A stretch of DNA of 64,000 bases from Arthrobacter sp. ISL-5 (GCF_018613835.1 NZ_JAGGPM010000016.1:53968-117967), one strand, 5' to 3'. Counted from the first letter of the stretch, positions 8,464-16,867 are shown. Notes: generated by a model not told the origin, from the letters alone. Program-made: numbers and translations.

Positions 8464-8560
8464 GCGCGAACGAGCAGTTAACGCCCTCAAATCCGTCCGG
8501 AGGGGTCGTTATCTGCCAGTTCGCGCTTCGAGAAGGGGGCTTAAGTGTCCGTTCGTGCTC
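8464..8560. repeat. Intergenic repeat cluster, family A (copy 2)
   Basis: Holds a forward unit GCGCGAACGAGCAGTTAACG near 8464 and two reverse units ending in GTTCGC at 8519-8524 and GTTCGT at 8551-8556 (GGCTTAAGTGTCCGTTCGT). It lies between the ligase gene start and the stop of the MurA-like gene. The arrangement is one forward then two reverse copies, as at 7.1 kb. Confidence 0.7.
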
Positions 8561-8577
8561 TGGCTTAGTCGTGGAAG

Positions 8578-10101
8578 TTAGTCCTGGAAGTACTCGATCT
8601 TGGCGCCGATGGTGTTAAGGCGCTCCGCCAGGTCCTCGTAGCCGCGCTCAATCACATAGATGTTGCGCAGTTCGGACACCCCCCGCGCTGCGAGCATGGC
8701 CAGGAGCAGGCAGGCTGCCGGGCGGAGGGCCGGCGGGCAGCCCACCTCGGCGGCGCGCCACCGGGTGGGGCCGTTGACGTAGATCCGGTGCGGATCCAGC
8801 AGCTGCACGCGGGCACCCAGCTTGTTCAGTTCCGTAAGGTAGATGGCGCGGTTCTCGTAGACCCAGTCGTGGATCATGGTCTGGCCCTCCGCGTTGCCGG
8901 CAATGACAGCGAAGAACGGCAGGTTGTCGATGTTCAGCCCCGGGAACGGCATGGGGTGGATCTTGTCCTCCGGCGCGCGCAGTTCGGAGGGTTTGGTTGT
9001 CACGTCCACCAGCCGGGTGCGGCCGTTGCGGGCCATGTACTCACCGGAAACCTCCAGCTGCTGGCCCATCTGTTCCAGGGTAGCGAGCTCGATTTCCATG
9101 AACTCGATGGGTACCCGGCGGATGGTCACCTCGGAGTTGGTTACGATTCCGGCGGTGATGAGGCTCATCGCCTCGATCGGGTCCTCCGACGGGAAGTATT
9201 CGATGTCGACGTCGATGGACGGCTTGCCGGTGATCTTCAGGGTTGTGGTGCCCACGCCGTCGATCTCCACGCCCAGCCTCTGCAGATAGAAGCAGAGGTC
9301 CTGCACCATGTAGTTGGGGCTGGCGTTCCGGATGATGGTGGTGCCGGGGCGGTGGGCGGCGGCCATGATGGCATTTTCCGTGACCGTGTCCCCGCGTTCG
9401 GTCAGCACGAAGGACCGGTCAAGATCGTCCGACGGCGGTGCCTGCACCGTGTAGAAGCCGGCGGTGGCCTCCACCGACAGCCCGAACTGGCGCAGCGCCT
9501 GCATGTGCGGCTCCACGGTGCGGGTTCCCAGGTCGCAACCGCCGGCGTAGGGAAGACGGTATTCGGCGGTCTGGTCCAGCAGCGGCCCGAGGAGCATGAT
9601 CACGCTGCGGGTCCGGCGTGCGGCCTCGACGTCCATGGACGCGAGGTCCAGGACTGCGGGGCGGCGGAGCTGGAGATCGTTGTCGTTGAGCCAGGTGCAT
9701 TCGACGCCGATGCTGGTGAGCACCTCGACGATCCTGTTGACTTCCTCAATCCGGGCCAGCCGGCGAAGCGTGGTGGTGCCGCGGTTGATGAGGCTGGCAC
9801 AGAGCAGCGCCACGCCGGCATTCTTGCTCGTGTTGACATCAACGGAGCCGGAGAGCGTCTGGCCGCCTTCCACGCGGAGGTGGGTCATCTGGGACTTGCC
9901 GAGTTGGACGATGCTCCGGCCAAAGATCGCTTCGAGCCGCTGGATCATTTTCAGGCTCAGATTCTGTTTGCCCTGCTCCATCCGGGCCACGGCGCTCTGG
10001 CTGGTCCCGAGCTCGGCGGCAAGCTGCTCCTGGGTCCAGCCGTTCTGCCCGCGGGCATCGCGGAGGATGAGGCCGACTTGTTCAGCAGTCTGTTGTGTCA
10101 T
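8578..10101 (-). CDS. XRE helix-turn-helix / MurA-like enolpyruvyl transferase fusion
   Basis: 507 residues. Residues about 6-60 are an XRE DNA-binding domain ([20 protein letters not shown], then MEQGKQNLS). Residues about 70-505 are UDP-N-acetylglucosamine 1-carboxyvinyltransferase (EPSP synthase fold): [11 protein letters not shown] retains the MurA lysine, and [15 protein letters not shown] keeps the catalytic cysteine that attacks PEP and is the fosfomycin target. MurA makes UDP-GlcNAc-enolpyruvate for peptidoglycan. The HTH fusion suggests an additional or divergent role, possibly as a cell-wall-linked regulator. A TATTTT -10 ends 6 nt before the ATG and no ribosome-binding site is present, so the mRNA is probably leaderless. 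A second, stand-alone murA elsewhere is expected but not in this window. Confidence 0.9.
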   Translation of the reverse strand: MTQQTAEQVGLILRDARGQNGWTQEQLAAELGTSQSAVARMEQGKQNLSLKMIQRLEAIFGRSIVQLGKSQMTHLRVEGGQTLSGSVDVNTSKNAGVALLCASLINRGTTTLRRLARIEEVNRIVEVLTSIGVECTWLNDNDLQLRRPAVLDLASMDVEAARRTRSVIMLLGPLLDQTAEYRLPYAGGCDLGTRTVEPHMQALRQFGLSVEATAGFYTVQAPPSDDLDRSFVLTERGDTVTENAIMAAAHRPGTTIIRNASPNYMVQDLCFYLQRLGVEIDGVGTTTLKITGKPSIDVDIEYFPSEDPIEAMSLITAGIVTNSEVTIRRVPIEFMEIELATLEQMGQQLEVSGEYMARNGRTRLVDVTTKPSELRAPEDKIHPMPFPGLNIDNLPFFAVIAGNAEGQTMIHDWVYENRAIYLTELNKLGARVQLLDPHRIYVNGPTRWRAAEVGCPPALRPAACLLLAMLAARGVSELRNIYVIERGYEDLAERLNTIGAKIEYFQD

Positions 10102-10107
10102 ATCCAA

Positions 10108-10113
10108 AAAATA
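10108..10113 (-). promoter_or_regulatory. -10 box TATTTT of the HTH-MurA gene
   Basis: On the minus strand TATTTT is followed by six bases and then the ATG at 10101, with no Shine-Dalgarno sequence. This indicates a leaderless transcript. Confidence 0.45.
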
Positions 10114-10347
10114 TCACCGATGATGTATTAGCGCAGGCGAAACGCCGGAAGTGCCTTAAATGTCACATTCGTACCCGTTTCATGCGATAAAAGTAATCCT
10201 CTCGTTACCTCGGCTAGCAAGCAGCAGCGCGGGTCCCGGCATCCGCACGTTCCGGTTCGACACGCCAGAAGGCCTTGACCGGGGAGCGCATCGGGAGCAA
10301 GCTAACGCTACCGGCTGCGGCGCCGGTTGAGGGTACGGGAGGCCGCA

Positions 10348-11325
10348 TTGTCCATCTTCAGTTCCGCGGTGTTCAGCAAGAAACGCCCTCCCCGGCAGCA
10401 GACGTCCGTGATGCTGTCCCTCGTCATTACGACCGTCCTGGGCCTGGTGCCCGGACCCCGTGTGGACGGCGCCCCGGCGCCGGAGCCGGAGTCGTCGGCC
10501 TCGCAGTCGGCCGCATCCCAGCCATCCGCGGCACCGACCGCCACAGCCTCTGCGGGCGTCCCGTCGTCGTCATCTCCCTCCGCCCTGGCCCAGCCGTCCG
10601 GCGCCCAGCCGTCCGGAGGCGGCGGGGTCCTGCTGGGCAACGACGTGTCCTGGCCGCAGTGCAACAAGTCCCTTCCCCAGGACCCGGCGTTCGCAATCGT
10701 CGGCGTCAACAACGGGCTGGCCAACACCACGAACCCCTGCCTGCATCAGCAGCTCGACTGGGCGGAGGACTCGCTGGGCGGGACGGGCCAGCCGACTGTG
10801 GCCCTGTACGTCAACACCGCCAACCCCGGCACCGCCGGAACCTGGTGGCCCACGAACAATGAGTATGGCGGCGAGACCGTGGCGAACCCGTACGGCGAGT
10901 GCGAGGAGGGACAGACGGACGCACCGTGCGCCTACATGTACGGCTACGCCAAGGCCTTCGACGACGCCTACCTCCGCAGCATCACCGACCCCGAGGACTA
11001 CCTGTGGTGGCTTGACGTCGAGACCGGGAACACGTGGTCCGGCGACAAGAACGCGAACCGTGCGGACCTCGAGGGCATGACGGATTTCTTCCACAGCATC
11101 GGGGCAAGGGTGGGCATCTACTCCACAGGATCCCAATGGGGGCAGATCGTGGGCCCGGTCACCGCGGACAGCAGCCTGTATGACCAGCCGAGCTGGCTTG
11201 CCGGCGCCCGCACGGTTACCGGAGCCAAGAACAACTGCGGCGCCGCACCCCTAACCCCCGGCGGGAAAGTGGCCCTCACCCAGTTCGTGTCCAAAGGCTT
11301 CGACTACAACTACTCCTGCATCTAG
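10348..11325 (+). CDS. Secreted glycoside-hydrolase-25-like protein
   Basis: 325 residues from the TTG at 10348, chosen because GGGAGG lies 5 nt upstream; an in-frame TTG at 10327 lacks this. An N-terminal basic-hydrophobic stretch (residues about 10-45, ending near GPRVDGAPAP) looks like a signal peptide, followed by a Ser/Pro/Ala-rich linker to about residue 95. The rest is one domain starting GNDVSWPQC with TVALYVNTANPG, WWLDVETGNTW and GARVGIYSTGSQWGQI, the TIM-barrel layout of GH25-like proteins. The Asp/Glu of LWWLDVETG could be catalytic. Probably exported and acting on cell wall or glycans; the substrate is unknown. Confidence 0.78.
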   Translation: MSIFSSAVFSKKRPPRQQTSVMLSLVITTVLGLVPGPRVDGAPAPEPESSASQSAASQPSAAPTATASAGVPSSSSPSALAQPSGAQPSGGGGVLLGNDVSWPQCNKSLPQDPAFAIVGVNNGLANTTNPCLHQQLDWAEDSLGGTGQPTVALYVNTANPGTAGTWWPTNNEYGGETVANPYGECEEGQTDAPCAYMYGYAKAFDDAYLRSITDPEDYLWWLDVETGNTWSGDKNANRADLEGMTDFFHSIGARVGIYSTGSQWGQIVGPVTADSSLYDQPSWLAGARTVTGAKNNCGAAPLTPGGKVALTQFVSKGFDYNYSCI

Positions 11326-11340
11326 CTGAGCACTGGCCGT

Positions 11341-11346
11341 TAGAAT
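11341..11346 (+). promoter_or_regulatory. -10 box TAGAAT of the GNAT gene
   Basis: TAGAAT, six bases, then ATG at 11353 with no ribosome-binding site: a leaderless promoter pattern. Confidence 0.5.
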
Positions 11347-11352
11347 CTGGCC

Positions 11353-11838
11353 ATGCAGAACACCGACGCCGTCCGGGCAGCCACTGCGGCCGACGCAGAA
11401 TCCCTGGCCCGGCTACATCTCGAGTGCTGGCGCGAGACCTACTCGGGGCTCCTGTCCCCCTCCTTCGTCGCCGCACAGAGCGTGGAGGAACGGCTGGCCA
11501 TGTGGCAGCGCCTGCTGGCCGGTCCGCACGCGGACCGTCAGTTCGTTGCCGTCCTCGGCGGACAGCCGGTGGGATTTGCCGGCTCGTTTCCGCCGGCGGA
11601 GGACCGGGACGTGGCCGAGCTCTGGGGCATCTATCTCCTCAAAGCGCACCACGGCGCCGGGCTGGGCCAAAAGCTCCTCGACGCAGCGCTCGGAGCCGAG
11701 CCTGCCGCGCTCTGGGTCGCCGAAGACAACCCGCGCGCCCAGGCGTTTTACCGCCGCAACGGGTTCACCTTCACGGGCGCCAGGGAAACCATCGACGGCT
11801 GGGAAGGAATAGCCGTACTGCGGATGACGCGCTCGTGA
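11353..11838 (+). CDS. GNAT-family N-acetyltransferase
   Basis: 161 residues forming a single GNAT fold. AATAADAESLARLHLECWRE at the N-terminus, ELWGIYLLKAHHGAGLGQKL (the acetyl-CoA pyrophosphate loop is HHGAGLGQKL) and WVAEDNPRAQAFYRRNGF with the closing FTGARETIDGWEGIAVLRM are typical. The acceptor amine cannot be predicted. The transcript appears leaderless (TAGAAT six bases before the ATG). It converges on the EcfT gene. Confidence 0.92.
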   Translation: MQNTDAVRAATAADAESLARLHLECWRETYSGLLSPSFVAAQSVEERLAMWQRLLAGPHADRQFVAVLGGQPVGFAGSFPPAEDRDVAELWGIYLLKAHHGAGLGQKLLDAALGAEPAALWVAEDNPRAQAFYRRNGFTFTGARETIDGWEGIAVLRMTRS

Positions 11839-11854
11839 AACCGCAAGGCAGGGC

Positions 11855-12658
11855 CTAGGAGCCCTGGAGCCACACCATGTTCCACGTGCCCGCCCACAGC
11901 GCGGCGGCCACAGCTCCCCCGGCGATCATGACGCCACCCAGCAGCACCCAGATATCCAGCGCGCTGTACGTGGATTCGCGGGCCCAGGTCCGGCTGGCGC
12001 CGCCGAAGCCGCGGGCCTCCATGGTGACGGCCAGGCGGGTCGCGCGGCGGATTGCCTGCACCAGCAGCCCGAAACTCTGCCCCAGGGTGGCGCGAAGCCG
12101 CTGCCACGGGTTGCCGCGCGACCCGACGCCGCGGGCCCGGCGGGCCATGCCGATGGTCTGCCATTCCTCCGCCATCAGCCCCACCAGCCGCATCGCCGCG
12201 AGCGTGCCGAGAACGAAGCGGTGCGGCAGCCTCGCCTTCTGCGCCAGCGCATCGGCGAGGTCCGTGGGATCCGTGCAGCTCATCAGGAGCACCGCCGGCA
12301 GCGCGATGGCAAGGCCGCGCAGCAGGAAACCCAGCCCCAGCTCCAGGGAACCTTCGCTCATGGACCAGAGTCCGACGTCGAGCAGCACCTTGCCGCTGTC
12401 CGGCGCCAGGATGGATGTGCTCCAGCCGCCCACGGCGGCCGCGAGGATCAGCGGCCAGCCCCGCTGCCAGAGCAGCGTGAAGGTCAGCCCGGCCAGCGGG
12501 AACAGCAGGAGCTCGCATATCAGCGCCACGGAGGCGGACATCCAGTCTATGGACAGCGCCAGGACCAGCGTGATGAGGAAGACGGCAGCGAATTTGGCCA
12601 GCGGGTTGGCCCGGGTCAGCACGGCCTGGTTGCCGGAAAGTGTCAGGGCGGCCCTCAT
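11855..12658 (-). CDS. ECF transporter transmembrane subunit EcfT (YkoC-like)
   Basis: 267 residues with about five or six membrane helices (AKFAAVFLITLVLALSIDW, VALICELLLFPLAGLTFTL, WVLLGGVMIAGGAVAAALW). The cytosolic coupling helices carry the two Ala-Arg-Gly motifs, MARRARGVG and MEARGFGG, that dock EcfT to the ATPases. The ATG at 12658 overlaps the ATPase stop by four bases (ATGA), indicating translational coupling. It is the last gene of the TPP-riboswitch operon, so it should energise uptake of thiamine or its pyrimidine precursor. Confidence 0.92.
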   Translation of the reverse strand: MRAALTLSGNQAVLTRANPLAKFAAVFLITLVLALSIDWMSASVALICELLLFPLAGLTFTLLWQRGWPLILAAAVGGWSTSILAPDSGKVLLDVGLWSMSEGSLELGLGFLLRGLAIALPAVLLMSCTDPTDLADALAQKARLPHRFVLGTLAAMRLVGLMAEEWQTIGMARRARGVGSRGNPWQRLRATLGQSFGLLVQAIRRATRLAVTMEARGFGGASRTWARESTYSALDIWVLLGGVMIAGGAVAAALWAGTWNMVWLQGS

Positions 12659-14298
12659 GGCGCGGCCTTTCCCGGAGCGGCCTGGCCGGGCGCGCTGAGT
12701 TCCCGGCTGCCCAGTCGGAGCTCGGTGCCGCCGAGGACATGCGTGAACTCCTCGTCGTGCGTCACGGACACCACGGCGGTGCCCGCGTCGAGCAGTTCGG
12801 ACAGGAAGGAGGCGAGCTCGGCCCACGTGTTGGCGTCCTGGCCGAACGTCGGCTCGTCGAGGACCAGCACCTGCGGGTGGGCCGCGAGGACGGTGGCCAC
12901 CGAAAGCCGGCGCTTTTCTCCGCCGGAGAGGGTGTACGGGTTGGCGTCCACAAGGTCGGTCAGGCGGAGCCGCTCCAGCAACTCGTCGACGCGCTCCTCG
13001 CCGTGGCCCAGGTGCTTCGGACCGAACTGAAGCTCATCCAGGACCCGGCCCGTGACGAACTGGTGCTCGGGTTCCTGGAACACCGTCCCGATCCTGGCAA
13101 TCAGCTGCTCGGCCTTCCATTTGTAGGGGTCGATCCCGGCCCCGCGGCTCAATTCCACCGCTGCGGAGACCTTGCCGTCCACGGGCGGAAGAAGGCCTGC
13201 GAGGGTCAGCGCGAAGGTGGATTTGCCCGCGCCGTTTGGTCCGGTGACGGTCAGCGCCTCACCGGCACGGACCTGTGCAGTGACGTCCCGCAGGACGGGG
13301 ACGGGCGGGACGGACTTGAAGCCGCGGCGGCGGGGGCGTTCGCGGGAAACCGCAAGACCTTCTGCAGCGAGCAGCAGCTGGCCGGGCGCAAGGGCCTGCT
13401 CCCCGTTGGCGGCAGAAGCTCGGTCCGCGGCTGCAGCAGGGCCGGCAAGGGTCCGCCGCCGCGTGGCCGGAACGTGGCCCGGCACCCAGACCCCGGCGGC
13501 GGTGAGCATCCCGCGGGCCTGCTTCAGGACCTGGTCCGGGGGGCCGTCGATCAGCACGGCCTGCTGCGTGGCGGACCCCGGCTGGAGGACCACGATCCGG
13601 TCCACGAGGTCCTTCCACACCGCAACCCGGTGCTCCACGACCACCAGCGTGGCGCCCGTCTTGTCGAGGCAGCGCCCCACGGCTTCCCGGACCTCCAGCA
13701 CACCGGCCGGGTCAAGGTTGGCCGTGGGCTCGTCCAGCAGGATCAGCCCGGGCCGCATCGCCAGGATGCCGGCCAGTGCCAGGCGCTGTTTCTGCCCGCC
13801 GGACAGCGCCGACGTCGGGTGGTCCAGCGGAAGGTGAGCCAGCCCGACGTCGTCCAGCGCTTCGTGCACGCGCGCCCAGATCTGGTCACGGGGAACCGAG
13901 AGGTTCTCCGCGCCGAAAGCGACGTCGTCGCCGAGGCGCGAAAGCACCACCTGGGTTTCGGGGTCCTGCTGCATGAGGCCGGCGCGGCCGCGCCGGGCGC
14001 GCGGCGGCTCGCCGTCGATCAGGAGGCTGCCGGATTCGTCCGCGTCGTCACTGTCGGGAGGGCCGCCGTCGCCCGCTGTGCCGCTTCCCGAGGTGCTGTC
14101 GCCGAGCACGCCGGCGAGGGCGTGGAGCAGCGTGGATTTGCCGGCGCCGGAGGGTCCCAGGAGCAGGACGCGCTCCCCCGGACGGATGTCCAGGTCCAGC
14201 CCGTTGACCGCGGGTTTCGTGCGGCCGGCGTGGCGCCAGCCCCAGCCGCGGGCGGTGACCGCGGCGGGGCGGACACCGCCGTCGTGTGTTGCGGGCAT
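12655..14298 (-). CDS. Dual-domain ECF/ABC ATPase (YkoD-like)
   Basis: 547 residues with two ABC ATPase cassettes in one chain, replacing separate EcfA and EcfA' subunits. First domain: Walker A GPSGAGKSTLLHALAG, signature LSGGQKQRLALAG and Walker B LILLDEPTANLD. Second domain: GPNGAGKSTFALTLAG (about 355), LSGGEKRRLSVATVL and VLVLDEPTFGQD. Its ATG shares a base with the stop of the YkoE-like gene (TGATG) and its stop overlaps EcfT. The S component, T component and TPP riboswitch upstream together point to thiamine-related import. Confidence 0.93.
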   Translation of the reverse strand: MPATHDGGVRPAAVTARGWGWRHAGRTKPAVNGLDLDIRPGERVLLLGPSGAGKSTLLHALAGVLGDSTSGSGTAGDGGPPDSDDADESGSLLIDGEPPRARRGRAGLMQQDPETQVVLSRLGDDVAFGAENLSVPRDQIWARVHEALDDVGLAHLPLDHPTSALSGGQKQRLALAGILAMRPGLILLDEPTANLDPAGVLEVREAVGRCLDKTGATLVVVEHRVAVWKDLVDRIVVLQPGSATQQAVLIDGPPDQVLKQARGMLTAAGVWVPGHVPATRRRTLAGPAAAADRASAANGEQALAPGQLLLAAEGLAVSRERPRRRGFKSVPPVPVLRDVTAQVRAGEALTVTGPNGAGKSTFALTLAGLLPPVDGKVSAAVELSRGAGIDPYKWKAEQLIARIGTVFQEPEHQFVTGRVLDELQFGPKHLGHGEERVDELLERLRLTDLVDANPYTLSGGEKRRLSVATVLAAHPQVLVLDEPTFGQDANTWAELASFLSELLDAGTAVVSVTHDEEFTHVLGGTELRLGSRELSAPGQAAPGKAAP

Positions 14299-14918
14299 CA
14301 GGAGAAGACGGGCTCCGTGGCTGCCTTGCGAGACGCGAACGAGCTCAGCACGCCGGTCTTGGCCAGGCCGCGGGTGGCGATCCAGGACAGGGCGCCGGCA
14401 ATGATCGCGCCGGAGATGGCGCAGAACACGATGTACGCGAGCTTGTCACCCGCCGCGTACGCGATGTTCCAGCCCCACGGGGCGAACGAGTCGTTCAGGC
14501 CGCAGAACAGGCCGGCGCCGGCTCCGGCCAGCAGCGAGGCGGGAAGGTTGAATTTCTTGTACATGAAGGCGGCGAACACGAGCTCCGCACCGAGGCCCTG
14601 CAGGACGCCCGAAATCAGCACCGTGGTGCCGTACTGGGATCCCATGATCAGTTCACCGGTGGCGGCAACGGTCTCGCAGAACAGCGCCGCGCCCGGCTTG
14701 CGGATGATGAGCATGCCCAGCACGGCCGGGATCATCCAGCCGCCGGCGTACAGGCCGGAGAGGGGCGGGTAGACCGCGTTAATCGGGGCGGAAATGAGGT
14801 TGGCGCCCTGGGACCAGGCCCAGAAGATCACGCCGCCGGCGACCGCGATCAGTGCCGCCACCACGATGTCCGCCACGCGCCAGTTGTAACCGGTCTTCTT
14901 GATTGCTGCAGATGTCAT
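14298..14918 (-). CDS. ykoE: ECF transporter S component, YkoE-like (thiamine or precursor binding)
   Basis: 206 residues, nearly all hydrophobic, with about six membrane spans (VADIVVAALIAVAGGVIFWA, AYIVFCAISGAIIAGALSW). The ATG at 14918 has an ideal AGGAGG ribosome-binding site; upstream residues in the same frame are not needed. The motifs SGLYAGGWMIPAVLGMLI and GSQYGTTVLISGVLQGLGAE fit the YkoE family, which binds thiamine or hydroxymethylpyrimidine. The TPP riboswitch directly upstream supports this assignment. It is the first gene of the three-gene operon. Confidence 0.92.
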   Translation of the reverse strand: MTSAAIKKTGYNWRVADIVVAALIAVAGGVIFWAWSQGANLISAPINAVYPPLSGLYAGGWMIPAVLGMLIIRKPGAALFCETVAATGELIMGSQYGTTVLISGVLQGLGAELVFAAFMYKKFNLPASLLAGAGAGLFCGLNDSFAPWGWNIAYAAGDKLAYIVFCAISGAIIAGALSWIATRGLAKTGVLSSFASRKAATEPVFS

Positions 14919-15002
14919 AATCGTCCTCCTGAGGAACAGGAGGGGAAAGCGCTCCCCGGCTGCTGGTGGTTGGGCCGCCAACTGCCGGACACTTTGAGAA
15001 CT

Positions 15003-15126
15003 CGACTCCCTTGCGCCGGTACTAGCCGGATCAGGTTCGAGGGTCTGCGGCGGTCCGCACTCTCAGCGCCCATCCGCGGTTCGGCTGACAGTTGCCAGTG
15101 ATCCCCGACGGCGGCGCTCCCCTGTC
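15003..15126 (-). ncRNA. TPP (thiamine pyrophosphate) riboswitch
   Basis: On the minus strand the leader reads GACAGGGGAGC, then the pyrimidine-binding CGCTGAGAGTGCGGACCGC, GACCCTCGAACCTGATC, CCGGCTAGTACCGGCG and CAAGGGAGTC. These are the standard THI-box pieces (CTGAGA, ACCTGATC, CGxxGGGA), and the two ends can pair as helix P1. It lies about 85 nt before the ykoE start and should repress the transporter when TPP is plentiful. Confidence 0.96.
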
Positions 15127-15241
15127 GTAATAAATCTGCCCTTGTGGGCTAACCCAGTTTACACCGGGACGGCCCCGGAATACCGGGCGGCCGGTGTCAC
15201 AATCCGAGAGTTTCCGGCGCCCTCCGGGAGGCGGTCCGGAG

Positions 15242-15247
15242 TACATT
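15242..15247 (+). promoter_or_regulatory. -10 box TACATT
   Basis: TACATT, six bases, then the ATG at 15254, with no Shine-Dalgarno sequence; leaderless promoter pattern. Confidence 0.45.
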
Positions 15248-15253
15248 GGGGCC

Positions 15254-15805
15254 ATGACGCATCAGGACTCCGGCAGCGGCGCTGCGAGCGATTACGACCC
15301 CGACTCCCCCGACGAGCAGCCCGCAGGTTCCCTGGCGGCACTGATCGCAGAGATCGACGCGCAGATCGCCGCGCTTCAGTTTCCCGCCTTCAGCAAGGAC
15401 GACGCCCTCAACCTAGGCCTCCTGCTGGTTGAACTCGGCAAGAAGGGCAACCTGCCCATCGCCATCGACATCACCAAGGGCGAACAGGTCCTGTTCCACG
15501 TGGCGCTGGAGGGCGCCACGCCGGACAACGAGGGCTGGGTCAAGGCCAAGCAGCGGACCGCCGCACGCTATGAAGAACCGTCGCTGCTGGTGGGACTGCG
15601 CGGCAGGGTGGGCGGCGGGCGGATCGAGGACAACGCCTGGTTCGACCAGTCCATCTATGCGGCCCACGGCGGCGCCTTCCCCGTCTATGTGCGCGGCGTG
15701 GGCGCGGTCGCCATTGTCACCGTGTCCGGGCTGCCGCAGAAGGCCGACCACGACCTGGTGGTTCAGGCGCTGACGGAAATCCACCAGTCCATGCGGCTAG
15801 GCTAG
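15254..15805 (+). CDS. UPF0303 / heme-degrading (HbpS-like) domain protein
   Basis: 183 residues from the ATG at 15254, which has a TACATT -10 six bases upstream. After an acidic N-terminal tail of about 35 residues comes a single compact domain: NLGLLLVELGKKGNLPIAID, QVLFHVALEGATPDNEGWV, a GGRIEDNAWFDQSIYAAHGG core and AIVTVSGLPQKADHDLVVQ. This is the UPF0303/HbpS fold, some members of which bind haem or cobalamin-like tetrapyrroles. A function in haem or iron handling is possible but unproven here. Confidence 0.87.
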   Translation: MTHQDSGSGAASDYDPDSPDEQPAGSLAALIAEIDAQIAALQFPAFSKDDALNLGLLLVELGKKGNLPIAIDITKGEQVLFHVALEGATPDNEGWVKAKQRTAARYEEPSLLVGLRGRVGGGRIEDNAWFDQSIYAAHGGAFPVYVRGVGAVAIVTVSGLPQKADHDLVVQALTEIHQSMRLG

Positions 15806-15841
15806 GGGAAGTCCAGAATTCAAGACCGTAGGAGTCCCTGA

Positions 15842-16105
15842 ATGAATTTCTTCATCAAGCTGCTTGGCACCGGCATCAGCCTGCTGGCCGGTTTCGCCGG
15901 CACCAAAGCCGTGGATACCATCTGGGAAAAGACCACCGGCCGCAGGCCGCCGAAGGGCGGGAAGGACGACGTCCCCACGACGCTGCGTTCGGCGCTGACG
16001 TTCGCGCTGATTTCCGCCTCGGTGAGCGCCGTCATCCAGGTGCTGACCAACCGCGGCACGCAGCGGGCCATTACACGCTTCGCCAAGAGCCAGGACATCG
16101 TCTAA
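15842..16105 (+). CDS. DUF4235 domain-containing small membrane protein
   Basis: 87 residues. An N-terminal hydrophobic segment (FFIKLLGTGISLLAGFAG), a short basic loop (TTGRRPPKGGKDD) and a second helix (ALTFALISASVSAVIQVL) fit DUF4235, a small actinobacterial membrane family of unknown function. It follows the UPF0303 gene by 36 bp on the same strand and may be co-transcribed. Confidence 0.85.
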   Translation: MNFFIKLLGTGISLLAGFAGTKAVDTIWEKTTGRRPPKGGKDDVPTTLRSALTFALISASVSAVIQVLTNRGTQRAITRFAKSQDIV

Positions 16106-16108
16106 CGC

Positions 16109-16132
16109 GCTGGTTGAGGCTGTCGAAACCCG
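16109..16132. repeat. Dispersed GGTTGAGxxTGTCGAAACC-type repeat
   Basis: GCTGGTTGAGGCTGTCGAAA plus CCC just after the DUF4235 stop. A related copy (GCTGGTTGAGCTTGGCCGAA) is at 63456-63479. Short intergenic repeats of this kind are common in actinobacterial genomes. Confidence 0.45.
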
Positions 16133-16145
16133 CTGGTTTCGGCTG

Positions 16146-16352
16146 TCAGTCCTCGACCCACTCAAGCAGGTCGCCGGGCTGGCAGTCGAGTACGCGGCAC
16201 ATGGCCTCCAGGGTGCTAAAACGGACAGCCTTGGCGCGGCCGTTCTTCAGCACAGCCACGTTTGCCGGCGTAAGCCCGATCCGTTCGGCAAACTCCCCCA
16301 CACTCATCTTGCGCTTAGCCAGCTCGACGTCGATCCGCACCACGATGGGCAT
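16146..16352 (-). CDS. XRE-family transcriptional regulator (small, Cro/CI type)
   Basis: 68 residues made almost wholly of an HTH_3-like domain: DVELAKRKMSVGEFAERIG then LTPANVAVLKNGRAKAVRFS and MCRVLDCQPGDLLEWV. Its ATG shares a base with the stop of the DUF2975 gene (TGATG), so the pair is co-translated. Small XRE regulators paired with a DUF2975 membrane protein form a recurrent two-gene module in which the regulator is thought to be controlled by the membrane partner. A direct repeat upstream of the pair is a candidate operator. Confidence 0.9.
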   Translation of the reverse strand: MPIVVRIDVELAKRKMSVGEFAERIGLTPANVAVLKNGRAKAVRFSTLEAMCRVLDCQPGDLLEWVED

Positions 16353-16831
16353 CAGATCACCGCTTCCATATCGGTCCGCAGCCCCGTTGCCTGCAGCAGC
16401 AGTGCACGCATGACGAGCATCAGGAGCCCCAGAACAGCTCCGCCCACCAGCATCATCAGCAGCAAGAGCGGCAGCCCGGGATCACCCGAGTTGATAGCGA
16501 GGTAGAGGAAGAGGCCGAGCAGCAGCACCCAGGCGACCAGGATCGCCCACACGATGGCATCCACCCATGCCAAGGCGGCCTTGCTGAAGATTCGGTCGCG
16601 CTTGACCATGGTGAGCAATTTCCAGGTGCTCACGATCACCACCTGGACGCACACCAGTTCCAGCACCGCGAGCGCCGTCAACGGCCACCGCAAATACGCC
16701 AGCTCCGGAGCCTCCTCGGCCATGTGCGCAAACTGCCCGGGAAAGGACAGGGTCTGGAAAACCGCCAAGAGCGCGAATGCCATTGCAAGCAGGATTCGGA
16801 GCGCGGTTACCGCCAGATGCGTCTTTTGCAT
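16352..16831 (-). CDS. DUF2975 domain-containing membrane protein
   Basis: 159 residues with four predicted membrane helices (ALRILLAMAFALLAVFQ, LTALAVLELVCVQVVIVS, AIVWAILVAWVLLLGLFLYL, LLLLMMLVGGAVLGLLML) and the DUF2975 motif KRDRIFSKAALAWVDAI between helices two and three. It is the first gene of the pair with the XRE regulator. No ribosome-binding site is seen; GACACT six bases before the ATG may be the -10 of a leaderless transcript. The role is unknown, perhaps a membrane sensor for the regulator. Confidence 0.88.
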   Translation of the reverse strand: MQKTHLAVTALRILLAMAFALLAVFQTLSFPGQFAHMAEEAPELAYLRWPLTALAVLELVCVQVVIVSTWKLLTMVKRDRIFSKAALAWVDAIVWAILVAWVLLLGLFLYLAINSGDPGLPLLLLMMLVGGAVLGLLMLVMRALLLQATGLRTDMEAVI

Positions 16832-16833
16832 AC

Positions 16834-16867
16834 ATCGAGTGTCAATTGCTTCCTATCGAATGTCAAT
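16834..16867. promoter_or_regulatory. Direct repeat ATCGAxTGTCAAT, candidate operator of the DUF2975-XRE pair
   Basis: Two 13-mers, ATCGAGTGTCAAT at 16834-16846 and ATCGAATGTCAAT at 16855-16867, differ at one base and are 21 bp apart, two helical turns. On the minus strand each contains TTGACA; the outer one is placed 17 bp from GACACT, so the repeat covers the -35 and -10 region. Confidence 0.5.

Noticed and set aside
12640..14772. 710-residue open frame antisense to the ECF ATPase and YkoE genes
   Set aside because: Composition is that of a GC-rich shadow, and the opposite strand encodes ABC motifs and is led by a TPP riboswitch.
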